From contig JAMOMT010000079.1 of assembly GCA_027066965.1 (NCBI GenBank), forward strand, positions 1 through 12,554: DNA of 12,554 nucleotides, in the 5' to 3' direction. Position 1 is the first letter of the stretch; every line of letters begins with the position of its first letter. Below the pieces are notes generated by a model. That model was not told the origin of the DNA, did not search any database, and worked only from the letters and a program-made list of their open reading frames with translations. The translations under genes and the position numbers were made by a program. Shown here one piece after another: positions 1-5,689 of the stretch. Source of the stretch: Archaeoglobaceae archaeon. Its GTDB lineage: Archaea; Halobacteriota; Archaeoglobi; Archaeoglobales; Archaeoglobaceae.

Positions 1-60
1 CGAGGATTTGGTTAGATAAGCGTTTTTGTAGGTGTTTTCGAACTCAAGAAAATTCTAATA

Positions 61-107
61 AAACTAAAATCAATATAAAAACAACTAAAAAGAAAAAATT
101 TTAAAAA
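61..107 (-). terminator. T-rich terminator of the pilin gene
   Basis: Read on the minus strand, the stretch directly after the pilin stop codon holds several runs of four to six T with little else between them. Archaeal RNA polymerase commonly stops at such T-runs without a hairpin. The remaining bases 1-60 are AT-rich and show no supportable gene. Confidence 0.5.
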
Positions 108-683
108 TTACCATACCTGCACAGTTCCAGAGAATATTGGCTGGTTGCTAGCGGTGTCTATCATTTTAACTAGTAGCGTAGTTCCAGATGTTATTGGCTT
201 TGATGGGTTCAAAGTCATTGTCACAGTAACTATATCACCTGGATCAAGTCTACCATCGTTGATTGGTGTTGTGTTAAACCATGGATATCCTGTGCCATTA
301 AAGCCATTACCGTTTGTAGAGTACGGTGTAGTAGTAGATTGGAACGTTTTCACAGTTGTATTATATATAAGCGTGTCTATTAAAGAGTCATTGGTCTCAT
401 TATAAATCAATATTTTAATTTCACTGCACTTGATAGAGTCGCCACCATTGTGGCTAATCATAAACAAGTCTACATAACTACCAGTTGGGTTCTTAAGACT
501 CTGGGATGCATCACTGAGTCCTATCTGAACTGTTGGTGCTGTCTTGGGTGCCTTGCTACCAATGCCAAACACAAAGCTAGCAATCACTGCCGCCAGTATA
601 ACGGTAATTGCGACCATCAGTATGACGCCAATCACTGGAGATACAGCCTTTTCATCCCTTTTCATTTTCAACCATTCTACCAC
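108..683 (-). CDS. Archaeal type IV pilin (Pilin_N / DUF1628 family)
   Basis: A secreted structural subunit of an archaeal type IV pilus. The N-terminus has a short charged leader (MKRDEKA) followed by VSPVIGVILM and about 25 hydrophobic residues, the classical archaeal pilin domain; prepilin peptidase probably cuts just before VSPVIG. The rest is Ser/Thr/Asn-rich with five N-x-S/T sequons (NET, NDS, NTT, NGT, NTT), as expected of a glycosylated surface protein. It has one cysteine. The GTG at 683 was chosen because a GGAGGTG ribosome binding site at 691-697 lies 7 nt before it; the ATG at 665, which begins MKRDEKA, is the alternative, while the GTG at 689 is too close to that site. No pilus ATPase, membrane platform or peptidase gene is adjacent, so the gene stands alone here. 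Its codons look more AT-rich than those of neighbouring genes. Confidence 0.88.
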   Translation of the reverse strand: MVEWLKMKRDEKAVSPVIGVILMVAITVILAAVIASFVFGIGSKAPKTAPTVQIGLSDASQSLKNPTGSYVDLFMISHNGGDSIKCSEIKILIYNETNDSLIDTLIYNTTVKTFQSTTTPYSTNGNGFNGTGYPWFNTTPINDGRLDPGDIVTVTMTLNPSKPITSGTTLLVKMIDTASNQPIFSGTVQVW

Positions 684-690
684 GACCACC

Positions 691-697
691 CACCTCC
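691..697 (-). promoter_or_regulatory. Ribosome binding site of the pilin gene
   Basis: GGAGGTG on the minus strand matches the anti-Shine-Dalgarno end of archaeal 16S rRNA and sits 7 nt before GTG 683. It decides between several possible starts. Confidence 0.55.
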
Positions 698-702
698 ATT
701 CC

Positions 703-720
703 TTATCATCCTAATGATAA
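703..720. promoter_or_regulatory. Inverted repeat, candidate operator of the pilin gene
   Basis: TTATCAT, a 4-nt spacer CCTA, then ATGATAA: a perfect 7-bp inverted repeat. It lies just downstream of the minus-strand TATA box and covers the expected transcription start near 708. A repressor bound here would block initiation. The position is seen directly; the operator role is inferred. Confidence 0.45.
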
Positions 721-730
721 TCAGCCATAC

Positions 731-738
731 TATATAAG
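731..738 (-). promoter_or_regulatory. TATA box of the pilin gene
   Basis: CTTATATA on the minus strand. Counting about 26 nt downstream puts the transcription start near 708, giving a leader of about 25 nt that contains the GGAGGTG ribosome binding site. Confidence 0.6.
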
Positions 739-856
739 CTTGTCGATAATCCTGGTGATTTGATACGATTTGAAAGAAGTTTAACGTTAATCCGCCTTTT
801 AGCGAGTATATATCCGTTTCTAAACAAATCGAAGGTTAAAGATCGGATATCAAACC

Positions 857-864
857 CTTATATA
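857..864 (+). promoter_or_regulatory. TATA box of the HD-domain gene (leaderless)
   Basis: CTTATATA centred at 860.5 lies 25-26 nt before the A of the ATG at 886, so transcription should begin at or beside the start codon. This supports ATG 886 over the in-frame open codons upstream. Confidence 0.65.
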
Positions 865-885
865 CCCGGCGGGAGTCCGAAAAAC

Positions 886-1431
886 ATGGACAGAAGAGAG
901 GCGATAGAACTGTTGAAGGTATACCTAAGCGACAACCTAGTAAAACACTGCATAGCCACAGCAGCGATAATGAGAGGTCTGGCAAAAAGATTGGGAGAGG
1001 ACGAGGAGAAGTGGGAGCTTACAGGCCTGCTCCACGACATAGATTATGAGCTAGTAAAGGGAGACATGGAAAAGCACGGAATCGTTGGAGCTGAGATTCT
1101 AAGAGAGAAAGGTCTCGACGAGGAAATATGCGAGGCTGTAAAGAGGCACAACTACTCGCTTTTTGAACCAGAAAAACCGATGGAAATAGCTCTGCAAGCA
1201 GCCGACAACCTCTCGGGATTGATAATCGCGTGTGCACTCGTTAAAGGTAGAAAGTTGAGTGAAGTAACGCCGAAGAGTGTAAAAAAGAAGTTCAAAGAAA
1301 AGAGTTTCGCCGCAGGCTGCAACAGGGAGAGGATAAGGCTGATAGAAAGGCTTGGATTGAGTCTGGAGGAGTTCTACGACATAGCAATAAAGAGCCTGCT
1401 CGAAGTGAAAGGCGAGCTTGGGCTTGATTAG
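886..1431 (+). CDS. HD-domain phosphohydrolase family protein
   Basis: A 181-residue cytoplasmic protein with the HD metal-dependent phosphohydrolase fold. The conserved ligand set is visible in order: H21, H50-D51 (in GLLHDIDYE), H88 and D107 (in QAADNLSG). Small archaeal HD proteins of this size act on nucleotides or other phosphoesters, but the substrate cannot be told from sequence. The reading frame stays open upstream to 760; the ATG at 886 is preferred because a TATA box lies exactly one leaderless promoter distance before it and the conserved domain begins there. It is single, divergent from the pilin gene and followed by a converging nuclease gene. The C-terminal part is Lys-rich and helical-looking, with no extra domain. 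The family assignment is firm; the specific function is unknown. Confidence 0.85.
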   Translation: MDRREAIELLKVYLSDNLVKHCIATAAIMRGLAKRLGEDEEKWELTGLLHDIDYELVKGDMEKHGIVGAEILREKGLDEEICEAVKRHNYSLFEPEKPMEIALQAADNLSGLIIACALVKGRKLSEVTPKSVKKKFKEKSFAAGCNRERIRLIERLGLSLEEFYDIAIKSLLEVKGELGLD

Positions 1432-1473
1432 TAGCTAGTAACCGACTGTTTTAAAGAACACAGAACAGAGAAA

Positions 1474-2004
1474 CTAAAGAACTCTGTAGGGGCAGCTCGC
1501 GCAGAAGGCATAGTCCCCTTCAGGCACTCTAAAGTCCTCGATGCAGCCAGCGAGCTCGGAGAAGTAAGATAGACTTTGCCTGATTACGAAGTCGGAACGC
1601 CTCACTCTGAGAAATGTCCCGTCTCCGAACAGTAGTAAACCCTGATCGATTCCGTACATGAGCATGTACAGGTTGAGCTGTGCGAGGTACGCGGGAATGT
1701 ATGAAGTTCTTGGTCTTCCAGCTTTTACTTCCACGACAGCATTTTCTGCGAGGTAATCGGCTCTACCAGTGAGAGTGAACTCCTCCATTCTACCGTTGTG
1801 AGTTAGTCTGACGTGTAGCTCTCTGTTTCCCGCTCTTTTTACGTCTATACCCATGTTTTTCAGCCACAAAAAAGCTCTCCTTTCGGCCATTCTGCCTCTT
1901 TCTTTGAGAGGTCTCGGCAGCCTAGGAGGTCCGGGCTTCGAAAAGTAGGAGAAAAAACAGTACCTCATACACCTCAGGGCCCAGCTCACGGGAAACCTGA
2001 ACAC
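1474..2004 (-). CDS. Cas4/Dna2-like PD-(D/E)XK nuclease (RecB family)
   Basis: A 176-residue probable DNA exonuclease. The RecB-type nuclease core is clear: GRADYL with metal-binding D83, VVEVKAG with E92 and K94, then the QLNLYMLMYG helix with Q109 and Y113. Cysteines lie at C12 and C16 near the N-terminus and at C154, C168 and C171 near the C-terminus, the arrangement that holds a [4Fe-4S] cluster in Cas4, AddB and Dna2 proteins. The protein ends five residues after C171, where this family often has one more cysteine. The start is GTG 2004, supported by a TATA element 26 nt upstream that suggests a leaderless mRNA. It faces hjc across 37 bp, and no cas1, cas2 or repeat array is present, so a role in DNA repair is more likely than CRISPR adaptation. 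Biochemical polarity and substrate are unknown. Confidence 0.82.
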   Translation of the reverse strand: MFRFPVSWALRCMRYCFFSYFSKPGPPRLPRPLKERGRMAERRAFLWLKNMGIDVKRAGNRELHVRLTHNGRMEEFTLTGRADYLAENAVVEVKAGRPRTSYIPAYLAQLNLYMLMYGIDQGLLLFGDGTFLRVRRSDFVIRQSLSYFSELAGCIEDFRVPEGDYAFCASCPYRVL

Positions 2005-2025
2005 GGAAAACTTTTCTTTCGAGAA

Positions 2026-2034
2026 AACTTAAAG
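2026..2034 (-). promoter_or_regulatory. TATA box of the Cas4-like gene (leaderless)
   Basis: CTTTAAGTT on the minus strand is centred 26 nt before GTG 2004. It sits inside the 37-bp region shared with the divergent hjc gene; no equally good TATA box is seen for hjc at the matching distance. Confidence 0.45.
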
Positions 2035-2041
2035 GTTTGTA

Positions 2042-2446
2042 ATGGGCAGGGAAAAGGGGACGAGAGTCGAGAGAGAACTTATCAGCATACTGTGGGAGAA
2101 CGGATTTGCGGCCGTTAGAGTGGCGGGGAGTGGGTCAATGTCCTTCCCCTGCCCAGACGTTGTGGCTTCTAACGGGAAAATCACGCTCGCTTTCGAAGTC
2201 AAGACGAGGTCGAAGCTACCGCTCTACCTGACCTACCAAGAGGTAAAAGAGCTCGTAATGTTCTCGAACCTGTTTGGAGCAGAACCTTACATAGCCCTAA
2301 GAATGCCAAGGAAGGAGTGGTATTTTATAAGAATAGATGCGCTCGTAAGAACGTCGAAAGGGTTCAGGGTTGACGAGGAAGTCATATCCCTAAGTGTAGA
2401 CATAGAAGAGGTACTCGGAAAGAGCAAACAAGTAAGACTTTTTTAA
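2042..2446 (+). CDS. hjc: Holliday junction resolvase Hjc
   Basis: A 134-residue structure-selective endonuclease that cuts four-way DNA junctions in recombination and repair. The archaeal Hjc signature is complete: KGTRVERE at the N-terminus with catalytic E10, RVAGSGS (residues 26-32), PDV with D39, and FEVKT with E52 and K54. The length is typical of the family. ATG 2042 is the natural start because KGxRxERE begins a few residues later, as in other Hjc proteins. The gene runs divergently from a Cas4/Dna2-like nuclease 37 bp away, which may reflect joint use in processing stalled forks or breaks. No strong ribosome binding site is visible, so a very short or absent leader is likely. Its 3' end converges on a secreted-protein gene across 68 bp. 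Confidence 0.95.
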   Translation: MGREKGTRVERELISILWENGFAAVRVAGSGSMSFPCPDVVASNGKITLAFEVKTRSKLPLYLTYQEVKELVMFSNLFGAEPYIALRMPRKEWYFIRIDALVRTSKGFRVDEEVISLSVDIEEVLGKSKQVRLF

Positions 2447-2514
2447 GCTTTTTCTACTATTTCAGCTCAAACTTTTAATTTAAACTAAGATAAATTATTG
2501 ACAAAGCTTAGAAG
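2447..2514. terminator. Convergent T-rich intergenic region
   Basis: These 68 bp separate the stops of hjc (plus) and the small secreted protein gene (minus). T-runs occur on both strands (for example 2449-2453 on the plus strand), which fits overlapping terminators. No gene or clear hairpin is visible. Confidence 0.3.
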
Positions 2515-2946
2515 TCACCTCAGAGAAGTTTCACAGAAGAATATTGGTGGAATCCTACTTGTAAGCCCGATGTTAAGGGGAGTTCCGGCGAAAACGGTAA
2601 CGTTGACGGGGAAGGAGAGGTTTACCCCACAGAAGTACGTAACATTCCCGCACCTGCTGGCCGGAAAGAGGAGTTCCGCTTGACTGTACCCGACTCTCAG
2701 AATCGTGTAGTTCGTAGAGTTAAAGAGCGATAGAACATCTTTCTCTATCGACTTTGCACCAAATAGAAACACCCTCAGAGCTGTTAACGGATCGAGAGTG
2801 TAGTTAACCTTCACTACGACTCCGTCTTTAACCGGTTTTACTGTTACGCTCTCCACCTTCAGAGCTAACGCCGGTTGCAGAGATAACGCCAGTAAAGCCA
2901 CTGCCAATAGGAGAGCCATAGTTTTACTCGTTTTAATCGCCGCCAC
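2515..2946 (-). CDS. Small secreted protein, function unknown
   Basis: A 143-residue protein not assigned to a family. Residues 1-29 form a signal peptide with a hydrophobic core (MALLLAVALLALSL) ending in ALA. The mature part is rich in beta-forming residues and carries six N-x-S/T sequons (three NVT/NLS sites lie close together after residue 98) and three cysteines, so it is probably exported and glycosylated. The start is GTG 2946, 7 nt after a weak GGTGG; ATG 2919 would still leave a signal sequence. A TATA-like element lies 26 nt before position 2957, and a T-run ends the transporter operon before it, so it probably has its own promoter although it follows the metal transporter on the same strand. 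A link to metal uptake is only a positional guess. Confidence 0.65.
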   Translation of the reverse strand: MAAIKTSKTMALLLAVALLALSLQPALALKVESVTVKPVKDGVVVKVNYTLDPLTALRVFLFGAKSIEKDVLSLFNSTNYTILRVGYSQAELLFPASRCGNVTYFCGVNLSFPVNVTVFAGTPLNIGLTSRIPPIFFCETSLR

Positions 2947-2979
2947 TGCCCGACCACCAGCTACACTGCTGACCGCAAG

Positions 2980-2987
2980 AATATAAC
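2980..2987 (-). promoter_or_regulatory. TATA-like element before the small secreted protein gene
   Basis: GTTATATT on the minus strand would place transcription start near 2957, about 11 nt before GTG 2946. Confidence 0.4.
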
Positions 2988-2999
2988 CCTTTCGAAAAC

Positions 3000-3006
3000 A
3001 AAAAAA
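3000..3006 (-). terminator. T-run after the metal transporter operon
   Basis: Seven T in a row on the minus strand, 19 nt after the permease stop codon and upstream of the next promoter. A second TTTT follows at 2995-2998. No hairpin is evident. Confidence 0.45.
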
Positions 3007-3024
3007 GACGATTAAACGTGTTAT

Positions 3025-3840
3025 TTAACCTCGAGAGCGCTTCACGAAAGCGGTCAAAAAGTACGCAGAACTGACGAGCGTCGCAGCAATAGCTCCAGGG
3101 GAGAAAGGGAGCAGAAAGGATAAGATTATGCCCGAAACACCCGAAACGAGCGAGAGAACGAAAGAGAGCAGGAAAACACCTCTAACAGAGTTTACAATTC
3201 TCGTGGCCGTAGCGGACGGAGCAACGAACATTGCGAAGACGAGTATCGCTCCAACTCCACCCATAATTACGACGACTGCGATCGCGACAGTCGAAAGGAG
3301 AACGTAGTCGTAGAGGCTAACATTAACTCCACAGGAGAGAGCTCCTTCTGCGTCAAAGGACACGAAAAGAAAAGCCCTGTAAAGAGCGACGGAGACGAGA
3401 ACGACGAAGAGTGTCGAAAGGACCATCAGTTTGAGGTCAGAGTAGCTGAGAAGAAACAGATCTCCGATCAGAAGTCCCCAGACCCTTGCGGCGTACTCCC
3501 TTATCATCGATATGAAGAGAACTGCAAGGCTCATAGAAAGGGCGAAGGAAACAGCTATAGCCGTGTTTGTGTCGTCTTTCCCCATCTTTCCTCTGCCGGA
3601 AGCGTACCCAGCTATGAGGGCAGCAAAAACCGCAAACACAGCCCCTCCAAGAAGCACTGGAACACGAACGCCGAGCTCTTCGAGCACTATTGCTAACGCA
3701 GCACCCGCAAGAGCTGCGTGTGCAGCTCCAGCCACGAGAAAGGAGACATTTCTGAATACGGTAAAAGTTCCGGCGAGAGCTGCGTTCACGGATATAAGAA
3801 GGACTGCGAGCAGAGCCCTAAGGAGAAAAGGCGGTACCAT
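3025..3840 (-). CDS. Metal ABC transporter permease (ZnuB/TroC family)
   Basis: A 271-residue membrane permease of the manganese/zinc/iron chelate uptake family. About eight hydrophobic segments fill the protein. The family motif GGVGAILVFAMFVAPSATA, which follows the conserved central region and ends in the Pro/Ala-rich turn, is present about two thirds along the chain. ATG 3840 has a good ribosome binding site (GAGGTGA, 4 nt before the start) located in the 13-bp gap after the ATPase stop. It is the last gene of the binding protein - ATPase - permease operon and would form a homodimer with the ATPase subunits on the cytoplasmic side. The C-terminus is short and basic (KRSRG). The transported metal cannot be told from the permease alone; zinc or manganese are the usual substrates. 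Confidence 0.93.
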   Translation of the reverse strand: MVPPFLLRALLAVLLISVNAALAGTFTVFRNVSFLVAGAAHAALAGAALAIVLEELGVRVPVLLGGAVFAVFAALIAGYASGRGKMGKDDTNTAIAVSFALSMSLAVLFISMIREYAARVWGLLIGDLFLLSYSDLKLMVLSTLFVVLVSVALYRAFLFVSFDAEGALSCGVNVSLYDYVLLSTVAIAVVVIMGGVGAILVFAMFVAPSATATRIVNSVRGVFLLSFVLSLVSGVSGIILSFLLPFSPGAIAATLVSSAYFLTAFVKRSRG

Positions 3841-3853
3841 CTTGTCACCTCAT

Positions 3854-4621
3854 TCACCCGTGTATGTCTCCAAAAAGTGGGTGCAAAAAACCCTCCTCGC
3901 ACACGGTAACGGGTATGACGACTCCGTAGGCTTTCAGCGTGTTTTCTGCGGTAAGAACTTCCTCTGGCTTTCCAAAGGCTATCAGCTTTCTGTTAAGCAG
4001 AGCAACTCTGCTGACGTGGTGAATCATGGGACTGACATTGTGGACGACCGTTATGATAGTAACGCCCCTTTTCGAGAGATCACTGAGCAGCTCTATTATC
4101 CTCTCCTGAGTTGGTAAGTCAACTCCGTTAAACGGCTCGTCAAGAAGTAGCACATCCGGCTTAATAGCGAGAGCTCTTGCAAGCAATACCCTCTGCTGTT
4201 GCCCTCCGCTAAGGGCGGTAAATGGAGAGTTAGCGTAATCGAGCATTCCTACGTCCTCAAGAGCTCTTTTCACTCTATCCCTTTCCTCCTCGCTTAAACC
4301 AGACATTGCCGAAAAACTTCTCTTTTTCGCGAGCAGGTACATGGAGACTATGTCCCATACCCTAACGGGCATGGAGTAGTTCACGTGTTCCTTCTGAGGC
4401 ATGTAGCCAACGACTCCCTTAACACTAACCCTACCCTTCTGAGGTTTCACCATACCGGCTATAACTCTGAGCAGCGTCGTCTTCCCACTCCCGTTTGGCC
4501 CCATTACCGCAACGAACTCTCCCTTGTAAACCCGCATCGTGACGTTCTCTATAGCCGGAGAGTCCCTGTAGGAGAATGTCACGTCTTCGATGTCCACCAC
4601 TACATCCCGTTCAGCGTCCAC
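3854..4621 (-). CDS. Metal ABC transporter ATPase (ZnuC/TroB family)
   Basis: A 255-residue nucleotide-binding subunit that powers the metal importer. All ABC motifs are intact: Walker A GPNGSGKT (41-48), Q-loop glutamine Q76 in GYMPQ, signature LSGGQQQR (137-144), Walker B LLLDEP with D161 and E162, and switch histidine H194. The text around the motifs matches the Zn/Mn importer group (GYMPQKEHVNYSMPVRVWD after the Walker A region). Start GTG 4621 overlaps the end of the binding-protein gene by 11 bp and is preceded by GAGGTGG with a 5-nt spacer, so the two are translationally coupled. It is the middle gene of the operon, followed by the permease after 13 bp. Confidence 0.95.
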   Translation of the reverse strand: MDAERDVVVDIEDVTFSYRDSPAIENVTMRVYKGEFVAVMGPNGSGKTTLLRVIAGMVKPQKGRVSVKGVVGYMPQKEHVNYSMPVRVWDIVSMYLLAKKRSFSAMSGLSEEERDRVKRALEDVGMLDYANSPFTALSGGQQQRVLLARALAIKPDVLLLDEPFNGVDLPTQERIIELLSDLSKRGVTIITVVHNVSPMIHHVSRVALLNRKLIAFGKPEEVLTAENTLKAYGVVIPVTVCEEGFLHPLFGDIHG

Positions 4622-5636
4622 CTACACCACCTCTCACAAGAGCAAGTGCAAGTACTCCTGCAATCGCGACGATCGAGCTGAGCGCAGAAAAACCCGGAGT
4701 TGTGTTACCCGCTTTTTCGATGTGGCCTGCAGAGTTGAGAGACATGGCGTTGTAGTAAGCGATGCCCACGTAAGTGTCGTTAGGCGTGCTCATGACAAAC
4801 TTGACATAGACTACGGGCTTTCCGCAGTCTCTTGCGAGCTGGGAGGCGAGCTGTCCAACTTTCGTGTCCTTCGCGAACTCAGGAACGATCACACACGCAT
4901 ACTTAGAGCTGGAGAGTTCCTTTTCAAGCTGCATCATCTCCGCCCCACTTGCGAATCCGGCACTCTCCTCCATCAGAACTGCTCCGACTTTCATTCCGGA
5001 GTTTTCGGCTACGTAACAAACTCCCGGCACAGCAGCTACGCAATACAACCCCTTGACTCTTGACTGCTTTGCTATGACTTTCTCTGCCTCTCTCACCTGA
5101 GACTCGAAGAGTTGGAGGTTGCTCTTAAAGTACCAGCTCTTGGAGGGATCTATTTTCGAGAGTCTCTCCTCCACAGCTTTTGCTATGGCAATTCCGTTCT
5201 CCAACTTCAACCAGTAGCCATGAGGGCAGTTTTTATAGCCGGGAAAGCTGTCGAGTTTTAAGCCGAACTTCTCGTAATCACTTAAGTCGAGGCACTTGTC
5301 CGGGTACGCTTTTTTTATTCTGCCCTCAAAGGAAATGAGGCTAGAATCGGCGAGAACTATCAGCTTTGCATTCTCGAACTCACTAACAGTTTTAGCCGAA
5401 ACGGTAAAGGCGTGGGGGTCGCTTCCTGGAGGCATTATCGCCCTAACCTCTACTGCACTTCCTCCAACTTCCTTCACTATGGGAACAAGGTCGGGAATTG
5501 AGCAGACGACGTATATTTTATTGTTGTTTTTGTTTAAGTCCTGCAGACTTTCTACGCTTTGGGTGGCACAGGCAAAGCTGACGGAACTCATAATGCCTGC
5601 AATAATCAGGATCGCGACTAGAACCAGTATACGCAT
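4611..5636 (-). CDS. Metal ABC transporter substrate-binding protein (ZnuA/TroA family) with PGF-CTERM-like tail
   Basis: A 341-residue extracytoplasmic binding protein that delivers a divalent metal to the permease. Residues 1-22 form a signal peptide. Two canonical metal-ligand histidines are recognisable: H75 in PGSDPHAF and H139 in CPHGYW; the fourth ligand position has E253 in VPEF. The third histidine of the family is missing: the region 196-215 has valine, proline and C207 instead. There are eight cysteines, many for this family, and no His-rich loop. The C-terminus reads TPGF, then about 18 hydrophobic residues and an Arg/Gly tail, matching the archaeal PGF-CTERM sorting signal. ATG 5636 was chosen because the signal peptide begins there and a TATA box lies one leaderless distance upstream; a TTG at 5690 would add 18 residues. 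It is the first gene of a three-gene importer operon. Metal specificity is uncertain. Confidence 0.9.
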   Translation of the reverse strand: MRILVLVAILIIAGIMSSVSFACATQSVESLQDLNKNNNKIYVVCSIPDLVPIVKEVGGSAVEVRAIMPPGSDPHAFTVSAKTVSEFENAKLIVLADSSLISFEGRIKKAYPDKCLDLSDYEKFGLKLDSFPGYKNCPHGYWLKLENGIAIAKAVEERLSKIDPSKSWYFKSNLQLFESQVREAEKVIAKQSRVKGLYCVAAVPGVCYVAENSGMKVGAVLMEESAGFASGAEMMQLEKELSSSKYACVIVPEFAKDTKVGQLASQLARDCGKPVVYVKFVMSTPNDTYVGIAYYNAMSLNSAGHIEKAGNTTPGFSALSSIVAIAGVLALALVRGGVGGR

Positions 5637-5658
5637 TGTTTCAATGACGGAGTAAGGT

Positions 5659-5667
5659 AATAAATAT
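5659..5667. promoter_or_regulatory. Shared bidirectional TATA element
   Basis: AATAAATAT on the plus strand (ATATTTATT on the minus) is centred at 5663, exactly 27 nt from the A of ATG 5690 (plus) and 27 nt from the A of ATG 5636 (minus). It can therefore place leaderless transcription starts at both divergent genes. A GGAGG at 5673-5677 lies 12 nt before ATG 5690 and would be outside such a transcript. Confidence 0.55.
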
Positions 5668-5689
5668 CTGACGGAGGCTTTGCTGGACA

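Noticed and set aside
781..790. TTAACGTTAA palindrome before the HD-domain gene
   Set aside because: It is about 100 bp from the predicted start in AT-rich DNA; short AT palindromes are expected by chance, so it is not called as an operator.
760..885. In-frame open codons upstream of the HD-domain gene
   Set aside because: The extension would start with TTG and contains the TATA box; the promoter spacing and domain boundary both favour ATG 886.
1456..1476. Readthrough or pyrrolysine at the TAG ending the Cas4-like gene, which would add a cysteine three codons later
   Set aside because: There is no sign of a pyrrolysine system in the window, TAG is used as an ordinary stop elsewhere here, and the following codons do not resemble the family.
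1474..2004. Cas4-like gene as a sign of a CRISPR locus
   Set aside because: No cas1/cas2 and no direct repeat-spacer array is visible anywhere in the window; stand-alone Cas4-like nucleases are common in archaea.
3512..4117. Long plus-strand frame opposite the transporter permease and ATPase genes
   Set aside because: It overlaps two clear genes on the other strand and has the Ala/Thr/Arg-rich make-up of an antisense shadow.
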